Positions 1-13,889 of a stretch of 64,000 nt of DNA are shown here, piece by piece (position 1 is the first letter of the stretch; each line of letters begins with the position of its first letter). Position numbers and translations under genes: made by a program. The stretch is from Gymnopilus junonius (taxonomy: Eukaryota; Basidiomycota; Agaricomycetes; Agaricales; Galerinaceae), in the NCBI GenBank assembly GCA_015501075.1, contig JADNYJ010000096.1, positions 86,114-150,113 of the forward strand, read 5' to 3'. The notes beneath the pieces are model-generated. The model was given only the letters and a program-made list of their open reading frames with translations, made no database searches and had not been told where the DNA came from.

Positions 1-13
1 CATCTTTCCTTGA

Positions 14-1130
14 TTGTCAGCCTCACCCATGGCATCCGTCTTGAACCATTTCACCCAACTTCCCTTGTCTGTGGCTCCCAACATAGGCAATCAGACTGTC
101 AACAATCCATATCCTGTTGTGCCTCAAGTTCTCCCTCATGAGGTCACTATGACTGAGAACCAACCCCAATATGTGACCGACCTCAACATGCGCATGTTTG
201 GTGTCTTGACAGAAAAACCAGGTCACCTTTCAAACAGACTCTCACTCAGGTCCTTTATGCAGCAACAGCAACAACAGCCTGCCCCTGCTGCCTTGATTTT
301 CTCTGGGAAGCATGAAGAAGTTATTCCTTTCCTCTACACAAAATCGAACGCATCATTGCCTTCAACTCGATCAGTTTTTCTACTGACCATCACAAAGTCC
401 TCTTCCTATCACTCTATCTCAAGGATGGATCCGGTCGAATGGTTCAACTACCTCGAGACTTCTTCTTCCCCCATGCTTTTCAACTGGCCAAATTTCATTG
501 CTACTTTCAAGCAGAAGTTTCAAGACCCTGCTCATGTTCAGAACTCCCAACGTAAACTTGACAATCTTGCCAGACTGGTTCGCACACCTATCTTACTCGT
601 TTTCTCGAAATCTCTTCGCACCTGACCTTACGAACAAAGTAAGATCAAGTACTTCCTCTGAGGACTCAAGCCTATGGTCAAGGATGCTCTTGTCAATGTC
701 ACGGACAAACCTTTGACTTTGATGGCTTGGGAACCCATCGTCCTCATGATGATTCCAACATTTCAGAACGCGAAGCTCAGAGGAAAGAAGACGACCAGAA
801 GAAGGCCCCAAAGCAACAGCAACGTGGCTCCTCATGTCAAGAATCACCTGCCACTACCCTTCCATCTACAACCATGACTTCTTTGACCACTAACGATGTT
901 GTTCCATGGATGTCGATGCTATCACTACCGCACCTGCGACTGGTCCTCGAGGCCCTCTTACGAAGCAGGAATGCGATCATGAATCAAGAACAACCTCTGT
1001 CTTTACTGTGGTCACCCTGGGCACACCATTGAAAACTGTAGGAAGTGTCAAGCTAAACAGCGCCAAGAATAACTCCTCGGCTACTTCCAACAGCGCACAG
1101 GGAAAAGCCAAGCCGGAGAAGAAGTAGTTC
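14..1130 (+). pseudogene. gypsy gag remnant with CCHC zinc knuckle
   Basis: The first ~200 codons read as a retrotransposon Gag capsid region (FSGKHEEV, then a W-P-x-F-x-x-x-F-x-x-x-F segment near 480-520, typical of the retrotrans_gag domain). The frame then breaks. A CCHC zinc knuckle (C-x2-C-x4-H-x4-C, starting LCLYC and ending IENC) is readable at about 995-1039 in another frame. Frameshifts around 600-700 and stops mean no Gag protein can be made. What is seen is the motif order; that it once packaged the element RNA is family knowledge. Confidence 0.75.
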
Positions 1131-1159
1131 CAACTTCTTCGGCGACGGATGGAGCTGAT

Positions 1160-3560
1160 CTTCTCCCTCTCCGTCGACCCCTGCCTTTCATCCGAGCCAA
1201 GAATGGTGATTGGTTTTCTATTTCTGCGATTCCTAATTTCTTGTTGCATCATCATGTCCGTACCGATCCTTTGAACAGAGCTCATTTCTTCATTCCTATC
1301 ACTCTGTCCTTTCCCAACCAGAAAAGCACCAAGACTTTCGCATTCATAGACTGTGGCTCGATGAAATCTCATATCAGTAATTGGTTCTCTCAATGTCATT
1401 CCTTACCCCGCATTGCCAAGCCTCACCGATCCGATTTATATGATCGATGATCGACCCCTTACCTCCGGACTTCTTACGCACACGATCATTGCTAAATTAA
1501 AAGTGCGCATCATTCGAAGTCCTCATCTCGGCGTTGTCAACATGCCGTACCCCGTTCTTCTTGGTCTCGATTGGCTCAAGCAGCATAACCCGGACATCGA
1601 TTGGGTTCGCGGTAAGCTTACCCTTTTCTTGCTGTGGTGCTAATCATTCCTTCCCCATCTCGCTTTGGCAAAGGCTACAGTCTTGGAAGCCGGAAGAATC
1701 CTCCATTTCACTATTTCCTCTGTCGGTCTAGGCCTTCATCTTAACATGGCAGTCCCTCTCGTGCTATTATCCCTGACCTTTCTTTAGTGCCGAAACCAAC
1801 TCGAAGTCTTTCCATCTGGCATTTTTGCTAATTTTAGGTCTTTCCCATCCGTCCTTCATCCTGCGACTCTAAATGGCCCTAGTCATGCCGAGTTAAAGGC
1901 AATCTGGTTATCCCCTCAACCTCCGGACCCCGTCTATGGCCCTCCCAATAAGCCCATCGACATTTCTCATGTCACTCCGGGTCGATTCCACAAATATGCA
2001 AAAACCAAAATCTTCTGTATCTGGTATATGCCAACAATGACCTTGAAGATGTATCAACACTTTAACTTCTGAACCACCAACTGCACCACACCCACCAGCA
2101 CAACCCCCTCCTGAACCTCCTCCGAAATCCCTAATGACGTTCCTGATCCTGACGAGGAAATACGGCAGCTCGTTCCTTCCAAATACCATCTCTCGATTTT
2201 CTCACCTATTGAAGTCCAATGGTTACCTGATCATCGACCTTATGACATCAATATCGAACTCGAGATGGCAAACAACCTCCTTTTGGTCCAATTTACTCCC
2301 TCTCTCCAGATGAATGAAAAGCCCTTTCGGATTATATTCAAGAACATCTCGCAAAGGTTTCATTCGATGTTCAACTTCATCTGCCGCTGCTCCCATCCTG
2401 TTCATCAAATGGAAGACTGGCGACCTATCTTTGTGTGGATTACCGTGGACTTACGCTATCACCAAGAAGAATCGTTATCCCTTACCTCTCACACAAGATC
2501 TTATGGACCGGGTCGCCGGCTGCGACAAATTCACCATCATCGACCTCAAGAATGCTTTCAACCTTATCCGCATCAAGGAGGGAGACGAGTGGAAGACCGC
2601 CTTTCATACCCATCTTGGCCTCTATGAGTACACTGTCATGCCTTTTGGATTAACTAACGCACCCGCACTTTCCAAGCTTTTATCCAGGATACTTACTGAA
2701 TTCCTCGATATCACCTGCATGGTTTACCTCGATGACATCCTCATTTTTTCAAACCAGACCAAGACCATACGACCACTTCGTCCGTCAAGTCCTCGACTGC
2801 TTACGCTCTGCTCATTTGTTCCAATGCCAAGAAATGCGAATTTGATAAGTCTCACATCGAATATCTTGGATTTATCATTTCTTCTGCAGGTGTTCAAATG
2901 AATCCCAAGAACTTAGCACTGTCACGAGTGGCTGGTTCCCAAGACTGTCAAGGACATTCAATCTTTTTAGGTTTTGCCAACTTTTACTGCCATTTCATTC
3001 ACCATTTCTCCTGAAATTACTCTTCCCCTCACTTCCCTTACCATGAAAGCTGCCAGAGAAAACTTCAAAGGATTAATGGACACTGCTCGTCAAGCTTTTG
3101 AATCCCTGAAACTCGCTTTCACCACTGCTCCCATACTCCACCATTTCGATCCTCAACTCCCCTCTACCATCATCACAGATGCCTCCAACTTTGCTCTCAC
3201 CTTCCGTTCACCTCCAACCTGATGAGTCCGGTTTACTTCATCCTCGCATATCATTCACGAAAGCTCTCCCTGCAGAAATCAATTATGACATCCATGACAA
3301 GGAACTTCTGTCTATCGTTGACACTTTCTGTGATATGCGCTCCTGGCTCATTGCATCTCCTCATCCCATCACCGTTATCTCCGATCACAAGAACCTCGAA
3401 CACTTTATGACCTCATGGGTACTCAATCAATGACAAGCGCACTGGGTGCTTCTATTATCTGAGTACAATTTTCAATTGGATTATGCCCCTGGACATCAGA
3501 AACCCGGCTGATGCTCCTCAAGATGCCCCAATTTTGTACCTCAACAGGGGGATGACGTCC
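1160..3560 (+). pseudogene. gypsy pol remnant (protease, RT, RNase H)
   Basis: A retropepsin-like remnant lies at about 1240-1640, with DCGS where an active protease has D-S/T-G and, later, LLGLDWLKQHNPDIDW. Reverse transcriptase is readable from about 2440 to 2900: [21 protein letters not shown] and the catalytic box [10 protein letters not shown]. RNase H follows at 3060-3440, with ITDAS, EINYDIHDKELLSI and DHKNLEHFM. The blocks sit in all three frames and are separated by stops. The sequence ends after the HPGH-type RNase H tail near 3590, where the LINE begins. This is a dead copy. Confidence 0.85.
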
Positions 3561-3639
3561 TCCTCGGTCAACAGAAAATTCTTTTTACAGATTACCATTT
3601 ACAATGCCTCTTTCCTCGCCCTTCCACTCCCAACGACCA

Positions 3640-4555
3640 GCAACCAGACATGTAGTGTTCGATGGAGAATGTGTCAGCCAGATCCTAGGCCTACACACTG
3701 CTGGAAGACAGAATACCCAAACTCGATGCTGCATGCACATCGGTGAGCATCGCCATCGACAACCAGGCATCCCTACATTGACACCTCCAATGCAAACCCC
3801 AGCCAGGCTCACACTTCATCGAGGAAATACAGAGGATATACAAGAGGATCACGGACAACCACCCAAACATCAGCATCAAGTTCAGATGGGTACCAGGACA
3901 TGAAGGCATCGAGGGGAGCGAGAGGGCAGATGAAGAGGCAAAAAGAGCAGTGGAAGGAGCACAGGAGAACAAAGAGGAAACAGAGGCCCACTCAGGAAAG
4001 CTGTCCCAACCAGCAAGGCAGCAGTCTGACAGGAACTGAGGAGCAAGCAAAAGGAGAGATGGAAGAAGGTGTTCCAGGAGTTGACCAGATATGAAAGGAT
4101 GACCGCAATCGACAGTACCACCCCATCCTCAAAGTACTGCCACCTCTGCAAAAAACTTAAGCTACCAAGACAGAACACAGAGCCTGCCCAGCTATGTACT
4201 GGCCACATCCCATTGCAGACATATCTGCACCGATTCAAACTAGCAGAAACACTGACCTGCCAGTATTGCAAAGCCGAACCGGAAAACAGTTATGCACTAC
4301 CTCAAGACATGCCACCACTTTTGATGCACAGTGACAACAACTCAGGAAAGACATAGGGACAGGAAAGGAAATCAACCTCAAACTCCTGGTGGATCAAAAA
4401 GCCATACGGCCTCTCTTCAAGTACATAAACAATACTGGACGCTTCAGGGAATCACATGGGGATGTAACACTGGCAGCAGAACAAGAAGCGGCAAGTGACA
4501 AAAGAAGATGACCAAGAAAGAAGACAATGGTCCAGGTAGATAAAGTTTGTTGATA
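3640..4555 (+). mobile_element. 5'-truncated LINE 3' end (RNase H and C-terminal region)
   Basis: The sequence reads in broken frames as the end of a fungal non-LTR (Tad1-like) element ORF2: FDGECVSQILGLH, an IAIDNQAS block, then an RNase H segment with FRWVPGHEGIEG and ERADEEAKRA (about 3880-3950). A Cys-rich tail follows (CHLCKKLKL, CQYCKAEP near 4140-4270) and a terminal YINNTGRF at about 4425-4450. Only the last ~900 bp is present, as expected of a 5'-truncated LINE insertion. It abuts the gypsy fragment, so it probably inserted into it. Stops in every frame make it non-functional. Confidence 0.75.
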
Positions 4556-4559
4556 GCAT

Positions 4560-4880
4560 ACTAGAGTATCTCCCTTCCCCTCTTTCTTTTCTCTTCCTTT
4601 TCTTTTCTCTCCCCTTCTTGCCCTTTCCTTCCCTTTCCTTCCCTTTCCTCTCCATTATTTGTCTCATACCTTTCTTCACCCCTCTTCTCTCACATTTTCA
4701 CTCCTCTCCCTTCTCTCTCCCTTCTTCCTTTCGCTCTCCTCTCTCTTTCTCTCCCTCACAAGGAAACACATCTGTACACAGTCCACTGTCGCATATCTTG
4801 CATTTATCTTTTTCTTTTCCTTTTCTTTTCTCTCTCCCTCTTCCTTTCTCTTTCTCCTTCTCCTCTCAATATACTCTAAT
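4560..4880 (+). repeat. Polypyrimidine (C/T) low-complexity tract
   Basis: About 320 bp are almost purely C and T on the + strand (irregular CTTTC/CCTTT/CTCTC repeats), broken only at 4760-4795. It follows directly on the LINE 3' end. It may be an expanded simple-sequence tail of that insertion or an independent purine/pyrimidine tract. Reading frames across it (Ser/Phe/Leu only) are artefacts of composition. Confidence 0.9.
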
Positions 4881-4899
4881 TCCCACTAATTTCTCCTAC

Positions 4900-7800
4900 A
4901 CTAAACATACTTTCACGTAGTACTAACATGGCATGCTCGACGTGCCCGCGCGTCTTTTCAATAGGCCCACTTTTACTTCCCCTTTTGAACAGAGTAGAAT
5001 ACATTAAAAAGAAGAGAACAAGTAGACAGCAGCACAATAGCTAGAAGTCCGACATAAGGCAATGCCTCAAAGGACAATAAATGGGAAGAAAAAAAAAAAA
5101 ATATGAAGTGGACGCAAAGCTAAGCACCGTTCTTGGTCTATGGGAAGACTTCAGCTCAATTCATTGACATGACAAATCAGGTGAGCAGAAGTAGCCGGGT
5201 CCTTTGAATACCATCTTGGGTTATTACTCCATTTCAAGTTGGCTCTTTGATCAGAGAGCGAGGAGAGAGAAGGCAGAAACGAGGGAGAGTAAAGGCTTTA
5301 ACGAATGCGACAAGTCGAATAGAATAGAGGAAGCAACAGCGAAGGACAGAGAACAATGCTGAAGAAAATTGTTATTTCTATAACACTTCACCTGGACTCG
5401 ACTGCGAATGCGGAGCGCGAGCGTCAGCAAGTATGATGTACAGTTGTCCCGGCATTATTCTCGTCATGCGTGACAACAGGGGGGGAAAGTGGAAAAAGAA
5501 CCAAAACGTTTTCCAGCTCACCCTTTAGATACGTATTAAGATCTGAAATGGACACCCCGACAGGATAGGTTTTGAAGGAAGCAAAGGAACAGAGAGACTC
5601 AATAGAGATGAGCGTTGGACCGGGAGAGAGAGAATGACGCTAAAGAGTAAGAAGATTTCTTCAACTGCCGAGTCTCTTCAAGTCCTCCAGCAGCTTTGTC
5701 ATCCTACAAGGACAGACAAACAGAAGCATCAGGGGATATTTTAGACGTTATTCCCGCCGATTAACATTGATCGAGTCAAGGAACGGACTTGAGGAGGAAT
5801 AGAATGATGTATCGGAGAAGGGTCAGAGGGATCGCAGACAGGGATAGACAACAAAAGGGACAAGACAGAGCGACATGATAAAGTCGGGAAGCAAGTGCAA
5901 GAAGTCCAAAAACGTCGCCGCGTAGGAAAAACGAATCAATTATAGACATTTCGCCGAAAGCTTAAGGTCAGCAGAATTAAAGACGGCTAGACGTCCCAAG
6001 TCCGAGATTCGCCCTGCGGCGACTTCCGAAAATGCATAGGGCACATCGAATTCAAATATCACTCAGCTCCAGATGTGGTATAGTATTTATACTCATTTCA
6101 GAGTAAGAATCGGCAGTGGAGAGTTTACATGTCTAACTAGAAATGAATTGTTTAGTCGGACCAGCGATGAACCTACGACCTAACGAGTTCATGGACCATA
6201 GCCCATCAGCATTATATGTCGGTTATCAAATCAAGTGGCTCATACTCAATCCGTAGAGCGACGTTCGTGGTCCTCCAACCTGGGAATGATAATAACACTA
6301 ACAATCGACTACACTACTTGGAGTACATCCTCAAGACCACTGAAGGAGGAGAAATGACGCAGAAGCGAGGGCTAGAAGTTCATATGAATCATACCCCCCG
6401 ACATGAACCTACTCTGAATCCAATCCAATTCAAAAAGCTCATAGGGCCCAAATGGAAATGGAAATGGATATGGAATAGAGTATGATGCATGTTCTTTAGA
6501 CCCATGTTCAATGTTCAGGCTTCATCTTATACAGTATTTCCAATGAAATCATAGAGCGAGTTCCATCAAGTGAATTAAAACAAACTATTGTATTTAAATT
6601 AGAATTTTCGGGGTGGAAGAGCGCAGAGAGGAGATTTTTTTTTCAAGAGTGTTACAGGCAGGCAAGATTGGGTTTAGAGTTCCTCTTCTTACTTAACACA
6701 GGGGAGGAAGGAAGGTGGCCTCGCATCTCTAGTTAAGAGGGGAGCGAGGTTATTGGGAACTGCCATTTTTCAGTCATCATTATTGTCTTACGGATCCGAG
6801 AGGATGGATTTGGGGAACTGGGTGTGGTTGGGTGAGATAATTGAGATATTGAAGGAGAAGAAGAGTCGGCGTGAGGACAGAGAATTGATGGGGATACGAT
6901 TTTTTTTTTTCCAGCTTTCCACCTCGACTCGAGGCCGAACTTGAGTACGGAGGGTGAGCGGAGATATGGTATGGTACGCAGTTTGAACCCAGGCGGCATT
7001 ATTAGTATTTAACGGGGTTGGAGGGTGTTCTTCGACTCGATGGGCATGAGGATGAAGATAAAAGATCATTGAACAGGTGAGAATAGCGCAAAAAGTAAAA
7101 ATGAACTTTTGTTCAAGTAATGTAGGCGCCTCTGTCATTCCGTAGAAGGACAAAGCCAAATGCGACACAAACGAGAAGTGAGGTGAAATTTAAACCTCAG
7201 ACGCCATTCTCGCAGATGATCTGATCTACCTTGATTGAAGCCAAGTCAAGTCAAGGTAGGGTGGGACGATGGATCAGTGAGATCAATCGTACTGTATAAT
7301 GGGAGAACAGACGAAGAGAGAGAGAGAGAGTAGAACGATAAGAAGTAGCCAGAGAAAGACGCGTTTAACCCTGCACAGTGCAGAGATAAACTCTTGTGTG
7401 GTAAAAAAAATGTAACAAGCTCTAGCTCCAGCTCCGAAGACGTCGCCGGTGTAAAGGGCCAGAAAGAAGGTCTAGACGCAGTCGGAACTAGAGTCAACTA
7501 TAGAATTCAATTCAGACCAAAATCGCTTTTTTTTTACCAGTCAGCAGTAGCGAAGAAGGCTATTGAGACTTGGAGATGTACGTTGCCAGCGTAAATGATG
7601 GTTGGGGAAAGAGAGAGCAAAGTGACTCCCGAATCTGTTTGTTGTGGACGTGCGGCAACTTCCGAAAACGGAACGGTGGGCCAATCTTCCAACCCTATCC
7701 CACCTCGAACAAATTCACCCATTTGTTCAACTTATACTCACTCCAATAAATTCCTACACATGCGCTCTTCAATTCCAACACCCTCTGCGCTTAAGCGACA

Positions 7801-8049
7801 GAAAACGGCCCAAGGGAAGGGAAGATAAAAAAGAAACGAATATTCAACCAATCTTCCAAGCTTAAAATCGCTCGGAATCCGACTGGGCTCGTGCGCCTTG
7901 CACAAGCGTGAGAAACAAAATGGGGTTTGTTGTAGGGGGTAAATGGGCTCGAACTTTGGTTTCCTTTCCTTCCCGCCCGCCCGCCTTTCCTCACAAGTAC
8001 CACCACCACCACATCCTCAAGACTCGAGACTCAAGACTTTTCGACATCA
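4900..8049. other. Gene-poor interval upstream of histone H3
   Basis: No reading frame here resembles a known protein. A splice acceptor followed by a short open stretch on the minus strand at about 5660-5707 could be a terminal exon but cannot be confirmed. An 18-mer TGCGGC(G/A)ACTTCCGAAAA occurs twice (6015-6032 and 7651-7668). The last ~400 bp before the H3 start is the probable H3 promoter. No histone H4 gene, the usual partner of H3, was seen here. Confidence 0.5.
7681..7859 (+). promoter_or_regulatory. Putative H3 promoter with duplicated CCAAT motif
   Basis: The 12-mer CCAATCTTCCAA occurs twice in direct orientation, at 7681-7692 and 7848-7859, about 370 and 200 bp upstream of the histone H3 start. 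CCAAT boxes are common in fungal histone promoters. The exact duplication suggests a functional element, but that is inference. No histone H4 gene is visible upstream, so the promoter does not look divergent. Confidence 0.4.
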
Positions 8050-9023
<974 letters not shown>

Positions 9024-10401
9024 ATGCGCATAACTCCCACACCGAAGTCGGACCAGCTTCCTACCAGACGCACCTCTGCCTCTGTATCTGTATCGGCTTC
9101 TGCGCTGTAGATCATCCACGCCCAGATCGGCCCTTGGTGTCCCCCCGCCCACTTGTTATATCGTTGACAATTTTTGATATACTGTAGCTCTTGGCTTTTG
9201 AGTCGTTAATTTATATCGATCTTCCTGCTCCCTGCTCCCCTTCTTTCCTTGAACACTATCAATGTTCACCCGGTCGTCGGGTCCGTTGTTCATTGCTATT
9301 GCTGTTGCTATCCTTATCCTTATCCCTCCCCTCTTCCTTCCCTTCCTCATCTAGTTATTATTGATCGTCATCTTTCTCCTCGTCGTCGTTGTTGTTATTA
9401 TGCCTGCATTATGTTATGTCTATGATGGACTGTCAAGTACCTTACTATGCAGGTTTCTTCCTTCCTTCCTCCCTTTCTTTCTTTCTTTTTTTTCTTGTTC
9501 GTTGTATGATAGTAATTATTCTTTCACGCTGATTCATGATGCGTGAGTATGTTGCAGTCGTTATAATACACGAACAACGGTTGTACGTACGCGCGTTATT
9601 TAGCTTGATTGATCTTTGTTCTTGGTATTGCTTGAAGGTGTGGTTGTGCCGCCCCCGTCGCCGTCGATACCGCGTGTTGGGTGTGAGGGTGAGGGTGAAG
9701 GTGATGCATACATTTTGTGCCTCGGGGGATTACTTTATTTGAGTGTGAAATGCGAGGCGTACCATGCATATGAGGCGTACGATCTGTGACACTTATCCGG
9801 GCCAGGCTCGTAGCATTGACTTTAAGTTCTAGCAAGAGGGAGGGACAGTGGACTGAGGAGCGAACGGTATTAAACTATTAATAATTAATGAGAAGGTCGA
9901 GATTAAATTTAGAGATATAAGAAATAAGAAATTCTCTTTCAACTTTTTATCCTCCCATCGCTAGTGCAGATGCTGTATATTTTATAATAATAAATTAAAG
10001 GGGTATCACAGCGTCAGCATGATATCGATGTTATCTTTATCTATACCGCGCAATTATTACTGGTACCATTCAAGACCAAGACCAAGACCGTGTCCTCGTC
10101 GTCACTCTAGATCAGTCTCGAGAATCTTCCACCCATCGTATGAGTCGAATTTCTAGTTATACTCTAGCCTAGCAGCCCGTCCACCTATCTCGACATGAAT
10201 TCGGACATTCATCATCTACATTCAGCAACATGAGCTGCTCTAATCGGATCCCTTTCTCAGAAACTCCAGCTCCAGCTGAACTCGCATCCGAAAACACCAC
10301 GTATCTCAAATAGATCTTTACACATCTGGCTCGAAAGAAAGAAAGAAAGAAAGAAAGAAAGAAGGGGAGGAATGAATAATGGATAAATGCGTACCGACAA
10401 T
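9024..10401. other. H3 3' region and intergenic sequence
   Basis: No gene is recognisable. It begins with the H3 3' UTR. It holds a T/C-rich run near 9450-9495 and AT-rich sequence at 9870-10000 that may carry polyadenylation signals. Confidence 0.5.
10333..10364 (+). repeat. (GAAA)n microsatellite
   Basis: About seven uninterrupted GAAA units, in non-coding sequence just downstream of the putative minus-strand terminal exon at 10402-10485. Confidence 0.95.
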
Positions 10402-10485
10402 TTAAGCAACGAACGTAGCAGGAAGAGGGATGAAAGCAGAAGTAGAAGTCCATTGTTCTGAAGCAGGGTCAGAAGAATTGAATAC
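10402..10485 (-). CDS. Putative terminal exon of an unidentified minus-strand gene
   Basis: An 84-nt exon reads VFNSSDPASEQWTS...PLPATFVA followed by TAA. It is preceded by a good pyrimidine-rich acceptor (TTTCATTTCTAG). Just upstream on the same strand is another coding-like stretch, FTVDTEKDGWSG (about 10,530-10,565). The two could be joined by an intron of roughly 50-57 nt with a weak donor (GTCAAG or GTTGGT) and a CTGAT branch-like sequence. I do not recognise the protein. Earlier exons could not be traced, so the gene may be longer or partly decayed. Confidence 0.3.
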   Translation of the reverse strand, partial: VFNSSDPASEQWTSTSAFIPLPATFVA

Positions 10486-10489
10486 CTAG

Positions 10490-13400
10490 AAATGAAAAGA
10501 AAAATGTACTGTATGTTATCAGATCCTTGACCCGACCAACCATCCTTCTCGGTATCAACGGTGAATTTGGGTGAGAGCTACTGAGACAGTCATGCTGTTC
10601 CCGGCGGGTGATGGGCATGTAGTAAGTATGATTTAGGCCGAGGTACGCGTATCTAGGCGAGGGCAGCATCAGTCTAAGAGGCAATCGTAAGTGATGGACA
10701 GGAGAAAGAGAGGGCTATGCGAGCATAGCCAGGAAAGTGAAGATATCACGACGAAAAAGCTGATAGGAAGAAAAAAAAAGAACAGAGGCTGGGATGACGC
10801 AACTTACATACTAAATGACAAGCTAATTCCTGTCAACGCGCACCTGCGTTGACCACAGCTCCCCCTCATCGCTCAATACCTCGTCCTGAACGCATTCCTG
10901 CCCTTCTCGGTCACCTTCGGAGATGGGTATCGACCAACGACAATCCATGGGGGGTAATACCCCCTCATAGACACTGTTGGTTGAAGCTCTGGAGGGATCA
11001 ATGGAAGAACAGAAAAGCTAAACAGCGGAGCAGGTGCGTGTATGTCAAGATTGTGTGAGAACGACCAGAATATGTTGGACATGTCGACGATAAGGAGATC
11101 CTACTCGAGAGGAGCAGTCAACCAATGAATAGGCATCGGAGTATGCACTTAGTTGCATGTGTCCATGTACACCAGACAACTAGTGCTCGGCAGACTGTAC
11201 ACCACCCCGTAATACTTAGTTCGGGAATGAGTCGAGGGACGTCAAGCCTCTTTGTGCATCTTGGTAAGTAGCGGCGATCGAGGACAACATCAGTATCTAG
11301 ATCTTCTTACACCCTTCAGCTGGCCGGTCCGCCCAGGCGCGTCGTCGACAGTGAAGGGACCCAAACATAAGGGAAATTCAAGGGAAATTCAAGGGAAGTT
11401 CCACGCTTGAAGATGAGAGCATATTCAGGCGGGACATCTAGGGGGGCAAGTAACTGGCAATGGAATATGTACTCAATCAAGATGAAAATCATACAGTTTA
11501 ATACTCTATTCTAGTGCCATTTTCGACCTGCTGGGCTTCCTCAACATCAAAATCCCCATAAAATTTATAGCCCCGATGGTATGCACTGGCATCAAGCACT
11601 ACTAGCTTGCATCGGAAGGGAAGGAGTGCAGAAAAAACTACAATGCAGGTCGAAAGGCCAGTAGAAACCGACAAATTATACACTATTACGCTATTCATCC
11701 ACGACAGTCTTAAATCTCCCCAAGGCTGCTCAGAGTCATATCACCCAATAGTCTGACCATTCCCGACAGTACTCTCGTTCTCCCCAACGATGTTATCGAC
11801 AACCCACATCATCCACCATCAGTCAACAGGTCACAGAACGATTAACCCCAGGGCCACCTATTTGTATTCGAACAGGACCAGGCGGGGGTACACAGTGGTG
11901 TTTATATCGAGGGGGAGACGATGGAGTGGAGATTGAGGCCTTGAGGTCGCACAAGGAGGTCCAGAGGCAAGCATCGGCACGTTAAGTATCGCTATCGCCC
12001 ACACACGCCTTGTAATTAAAGGGTTATCAATTGACAATAAAATTCAACCTGCTCCCATATTATTTTACTGTCACTCCCTATAAGCCCGTGACTTGCTAAA
12101 ATGATGCTAGCAGAAAGGCAAAATGTGCACACAACCACCGGGGAAGTCCTGGAGAGAAAAAAAAGGCGAAAGACCGAGACCATCCATACACCCAATCCAT
12201 CCGAGTTCTACCACCACCCATAAGATTGAAAGAAAATTATAAGAAAGAGAATTTTAAATATCAGTTACAACTACACAATCCCGCTTTATGAGGCCGTGCA
12301 CTGAAAACATACCAGTATAACAAACATAACGACGCTAGCGAAAGAAATAGACGCAAGCGCATGACATACCAGTTCCACTTGGCTGAACCAAAAAAAAAAA
12401 AATACACACCACGCAGCGACAGCGACGACCACCTCCAAGGCGGATTAGAGGGAAAAGAAGGATGACAATAATACTTCAAAACTCATCACCCATGACCGGC
12501 TGCGCAAAAAAAAGTCCAAACCCTGCCCTTCATCCGCAGAAGAATACTGAAAATCAACATAACCAGTCAAAACACTCGGAACTCATCTGCCCCATGCACA
12601 TCATGCCCATCTGAAGGGAGGAAGCAAAGGGAGGGGAGCATTTCTGGCATAGCGTACGTTGAATAAACATAAAATTCCCAGGAGACGAAAGGAGGGGTTT
12701 TTTCCCTGTTCTGTGGCTCAAAACGGAGAGAGAATGAAAAAGAGTGAAAAAGACTGTCAATCCTACTGTCTCTCATCTCTCAACTCTTGAACATTTCCAT
12801 CTGTATCCACCCGTGTATGTGTATCACCGCCCATATCAAACCCATCCACAAAGAGGTCACTTGCCCATACCACAGATCAACCCACCAACCATCCAACGCT
12901 CAATAACCCACCAAAGCCGGTACGCCAAACCGCCCTGCCTCCGCCGCATGGTACCATTTTTGGAATCAACAAAGCAAGCGCGCCAATGGAAAATAACACC
13001 TCCATATATGAGCGTAAACCAAAAGCGCAGACTATATGCTGAAAGGAACGGAGCATAAGGGCAGGGTCACAATCGCGAAAAAAATCAAAGAAGGAAAGAG
13101 AGAATACGAAAGGACGATGCTAAATCGGTGCGAGTTATTTGCTTACCTTGTCCCAATCGGCGTTAATCATGACCTTGACAGAGGGCAATCGGGCCGTCAC
13201 CTATATTCGAAAGGGAAAAGGGAAATATGAGCATACGTTTATTAGAAAAAACGAGGGGAATAGCGCCAAGGAACGCATTGACACATCCGTGTTCCGGCGC
13301 GGTCGTTGAGGATTTGCTTCTGGAGATGCCAATGTAGCTAGTTGAAAGCGTTAGTTATCGTGGCGAAATCATAAAGTAGAAAGGATGATAGAAAATGGAC

Positions 13401-13880
13401 AATGAACAGCCATGGGGCGCGGGAAGAGGATGAGGCTATGAAATTGGAAAAACGGTGCAAGGAAAGATGTTGAGAAAGATGTGAAAAGAAATGGACTGGC
13501 GTACCTTGAGCTGAGTTAAGAATCAGATGCTGGATCCTGCTCTCAAATTCTCTTAATATCAGCGGTATTCTCAATGATCACCGCAACAACGATGCCTCAG
13601 GGTCTATCTTCTCCTTAATGGGACGCCAGAAGGCGTCGATGGCCGCCGATCGAGAAATTAAAAGCGGTTCCACCACGTTGAAAGGGGACGATAATCAAGC
13701 CACCTAGGGCGCATATTTGAATAAAAACAGTATCAGTCTGGGTAAGAGGACATAGGGTAGGCAGCATGAAGGCGGAAAGACGCGGGACACAAAAAGGGAA
13801 GGAATCAAACTATCAAGACTCGCCGTGCGCTAGGATTTCCTGACAACCTCAGTCACCTTCGCCATCGCCTACATCGTAGC
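10490..13880. other. Long interval with only isolated coding-like exons
   Basis: No complete gene is visible over 3.4 kb. The best signal is a minus-strand 18-codon block at 13147-13200, VTARLPSVKVMINADWDK, bounded by an acceptor (ATATAG) and a GTAAGC donor, phase 0 on both sides. Other minus-strand fragments (around 13300-13337 and 13570-13700, e.g. SAAIDAFWRPIKEKIDPEA) read as protein but are separated by frame changes. They suggest a multi-exon gene or a decayed one. An 11-bp unit (AAGGGAAATTC) is repeated nearly three times near 11,377-11,405. Confidence 0.35.
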
Positions 13881-13889
13881 GTCGATCAA

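Larger units (their letters stand above)
1..3630 (+). mobile_element. Degenerate Ty3/gypsy retrotransposon fragment
   Basis: Gag, protease, reverse transcriptase and RNase H remnants follow one another in Ty3/gypsy order on the + strand, broken by many frameshifts and stops. The left end lies outside the window. The right end stops around 3600 after the RNase H region, where sequence of a LINE begins, so integrase and the 3' LTR are missing. The residues preserved (a CCHC knuckle, a YLDD catalytic box, a DHKNLE RNase H box) make the class secure. The element is dead. It is a different copy from the gypsy element at 43-64 kb, which lies on the other strand and differs in sequence. Confidence 0.9.

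Noticed and set aside
4618..4920. Ser/Phe/Leu-rich frames in the polypyrimidine tract
   Set aside because: Composition artefact of a C/T-only repeat; no start context, splice signals or conserved motif.
4900..8049. A histone H4 partner gene upstream of H3
   Set aside because: No H4 tail or core motif was found on either strand.
10333..10364. (GAAA)n run as a telomere-like or CRISPR-like array
   Set aside because: Simple microsatellite with no spacers; fungal telomeres are TTAGGG.
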